Positions 5,362 to 6,141 of a stretch of DNA of 6,141 nucleotides are shown piece by piece. Below the pieces are notes generated by a model. That model was not told where the DNA came from and searched no databases. It worked only from the letters and a program-made list of their open reading frames with translations. The DNA comes from Bdellovibrionales bacterium (lineage in GTDB: Bacteria > Bdellovibrionota > UBA2428). Where the stretch lies: assembly GCA_018266335.1 (NCBI GenBank), contig JAFEAR010000016.1, forward strand, positions 1-6,141. Direction: 5' to 3'. The number at the start of each line of letters is the position of its first letter. Position 1 is the stretch's first letter. Both the position numbers and the translations under genes were made by a program.

Positions 5362-5725
5362 TATGGTCTTTGCGCCGCCCACATAGTGCCGCCGCCCTCC
5401 TACAAGGCAGCGTTTCTCCAATATTTTGTTGAGAGCGTGGGCTGCTTCCGTCAGACTTAGTGGCGGACGAAAGTCCAGCCTATGACAAACACATACACCT
5501 TCGGGCTGTGCGATGGAGCTGTTGAAAATCGCGTCATTGCGGATCTGAGCAGCCAAACGGGGCATTACTTGTTTGGGAGCGCCGACTCGGCTCCGCCGTT
5601 CCACTGTGGCTCTTGCGGATATCGCCTCACGGAGAGAGTGCACCTTCGGCATGTTTGGGAATCGTGCTGATCTGCCCGGCTTGCGGGGCGTGCAACGACA
5701 CGATACAGGTTTCCATCACTAGGCG
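5362..5725. other. No supported gene; competing weak frames on both strands
   Basis: A minus-strand frame (5652-5326, 108 residues, including LSLTEAAHALNKILEKRC) and a plus-strand frame (5482-5670, 62 residues, including FHCGSCGYRLTERVHLRH with a CxxC pair) overlap each other. Neither has a convincing ribosome binding site or a recognisable domain, so neither is called. The plus frame's CxxC alone is not enough to claim a zinc-binding protein. Confidence 0.4.
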
Positions 5726-6141
5726 TTAAAAAGACGAGAGAACTCGGCGCATCCGAACCCACTTCTCTATCAAAGGTCGTCTCCCGACGACGCCAAAGCA
5801 ATGTCCTTGGGGTTGCTCCCCTAGCATGGCAGCAACCCCGGTCATCCCCCCTCTTACGTTTACCTCGGGAACCAAAAAACCGTTAGGAGCACCGTGATGG
5901 TCCGGCCGGTGTCGGGTGCTTGCGGGCTCGGGTGTTCGGCGGTCGCCAAAGCTTAGAGTGTGCGGCTGGGTAGGCCCTTTCCGGTTGCCGTTCGAGAAGA
6001 ACCCACCCAGCGCTACTTCACTGTCAGAGATGATAGGACTGCGCAGTCCCAAGCGCAACGGGTCCAAACGGTTTGCCAACCGGGAGTTTTTCAGGGTGGT
6101 CTCCCGGTCGGCAGTTGTGAGTTCAGGGCGGGTTAAATTCC
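5726..6141 (-). other. Unrecognised open frame running off the window end, over a hairpin-rich stretch
   Basis: On the minus strand a frame stays open from the window edge (about base 6139) to TAA at 5726-5728, about 137 codons, with an internal ATG at 6079. It contains RLDPLRLGLRSPIISDSEVA and MTGVAAMLGEQPQGHCFG. It matches no family I recognise and the composition (many Arg, Pro, Gly) is not clearly protein-like. The same bases hold five inverted repeats: 5776-5791 (GTCGTC/GACGAC, with a GGGA loop on the minus strand), 5809-5839 (9-bp stem), 5965-6011 (GCTGGGT/ACCCAGC), the 14-bp palindrome 6036-6049, and 6079-6108 (ACCGGGAG/CTCCCGGT). It could be the 3' end of a gene, or a structured RNA or element end; the sequence does not decide. 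Confidence 0.3.

Noticed and set aside
5482..5670. Plus-strand 62-residue frame with CxxC as a zinc-ribbon protein
   Set aside because: Only one CxxC pair, no ribosome binding site, and it overlaps an equally open frame on the other strand.
6095..6141. GGTTAAATTCC at the window end as a tRNA T-arm
   Set aside because: It resembles the T-loop consensus with one key mismatch, but no matching anticodon or D arm can be folded upstream.
1..6141. CRISPR array or tandem repeats
   Set aside because: No regularly spaced direct repeats were seen on reading the whole window.

Overview
The window is bacterial, GC-rich, and looks like an accessory region. The gene families suggest an Acidobacteriota genome of the Solibacter/Bryobacter type. 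The main reason is the secreted caspase-like plus sulfatase-modifying-factor-like fusion protein, supported by a DUF2924/serine-recombinase operon and several very short helical ORFs. This taxonomic call is inference; no rRNA or tRNA is present to test it.

Region 1-1158 (minus strand) is a three-gene operon. A 49-residue unknown ORF with a strong Shine-Dalgarno sequence is followed 5 nt later by a DUF2924 protein. That gene overlaps by 17 nt the start of a large serine recombinase, whose C-terminal part lies outside the window. Region 1374-1773 (plus strand) is a broken small gene split by a 159-bp element. The element has inverted-repeat ends and sits between two CTAG copies. Removing it with one CTAG joins the two gene halves in frame.

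Region 1951-3216 (minus) is the best-preserved long gene. It encodes an exported protein with a truncated caspase-like domain that lacks the catalytic cysteine, fused to an FGE/SUMF1-type domain that lacks both catalytic cysteines. Directly upstream, 3234-3527 (minus) holds a decayed staphylococcal-nuclease-family gene with two one-base shifts and a 44-bp hairpin-bearing insertion. Two short related ORFs lie at 3542-3769 and 3998-4252 (minus).

From 4253 to the end, coding evidence is weak. There is a 61-residue plus-strand ORF, a probable decayed gene at 4837-5159, a 35-residue ORF, and a hairpin-dense stretch at 5776-6108 that also carries an unrecognised open frame running off the window end. 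Overall the region reads as a recombinase module beside a gene graveyard: one intact unusual secreted protein among interrupted, frameshifted and very short genes. I did not find an intact, clearly new multi-gene system. The most informative items are the catalytically dead-looking caspase/FGE fusion, the precisely bounded small mobile element, and the paired small paralogues.
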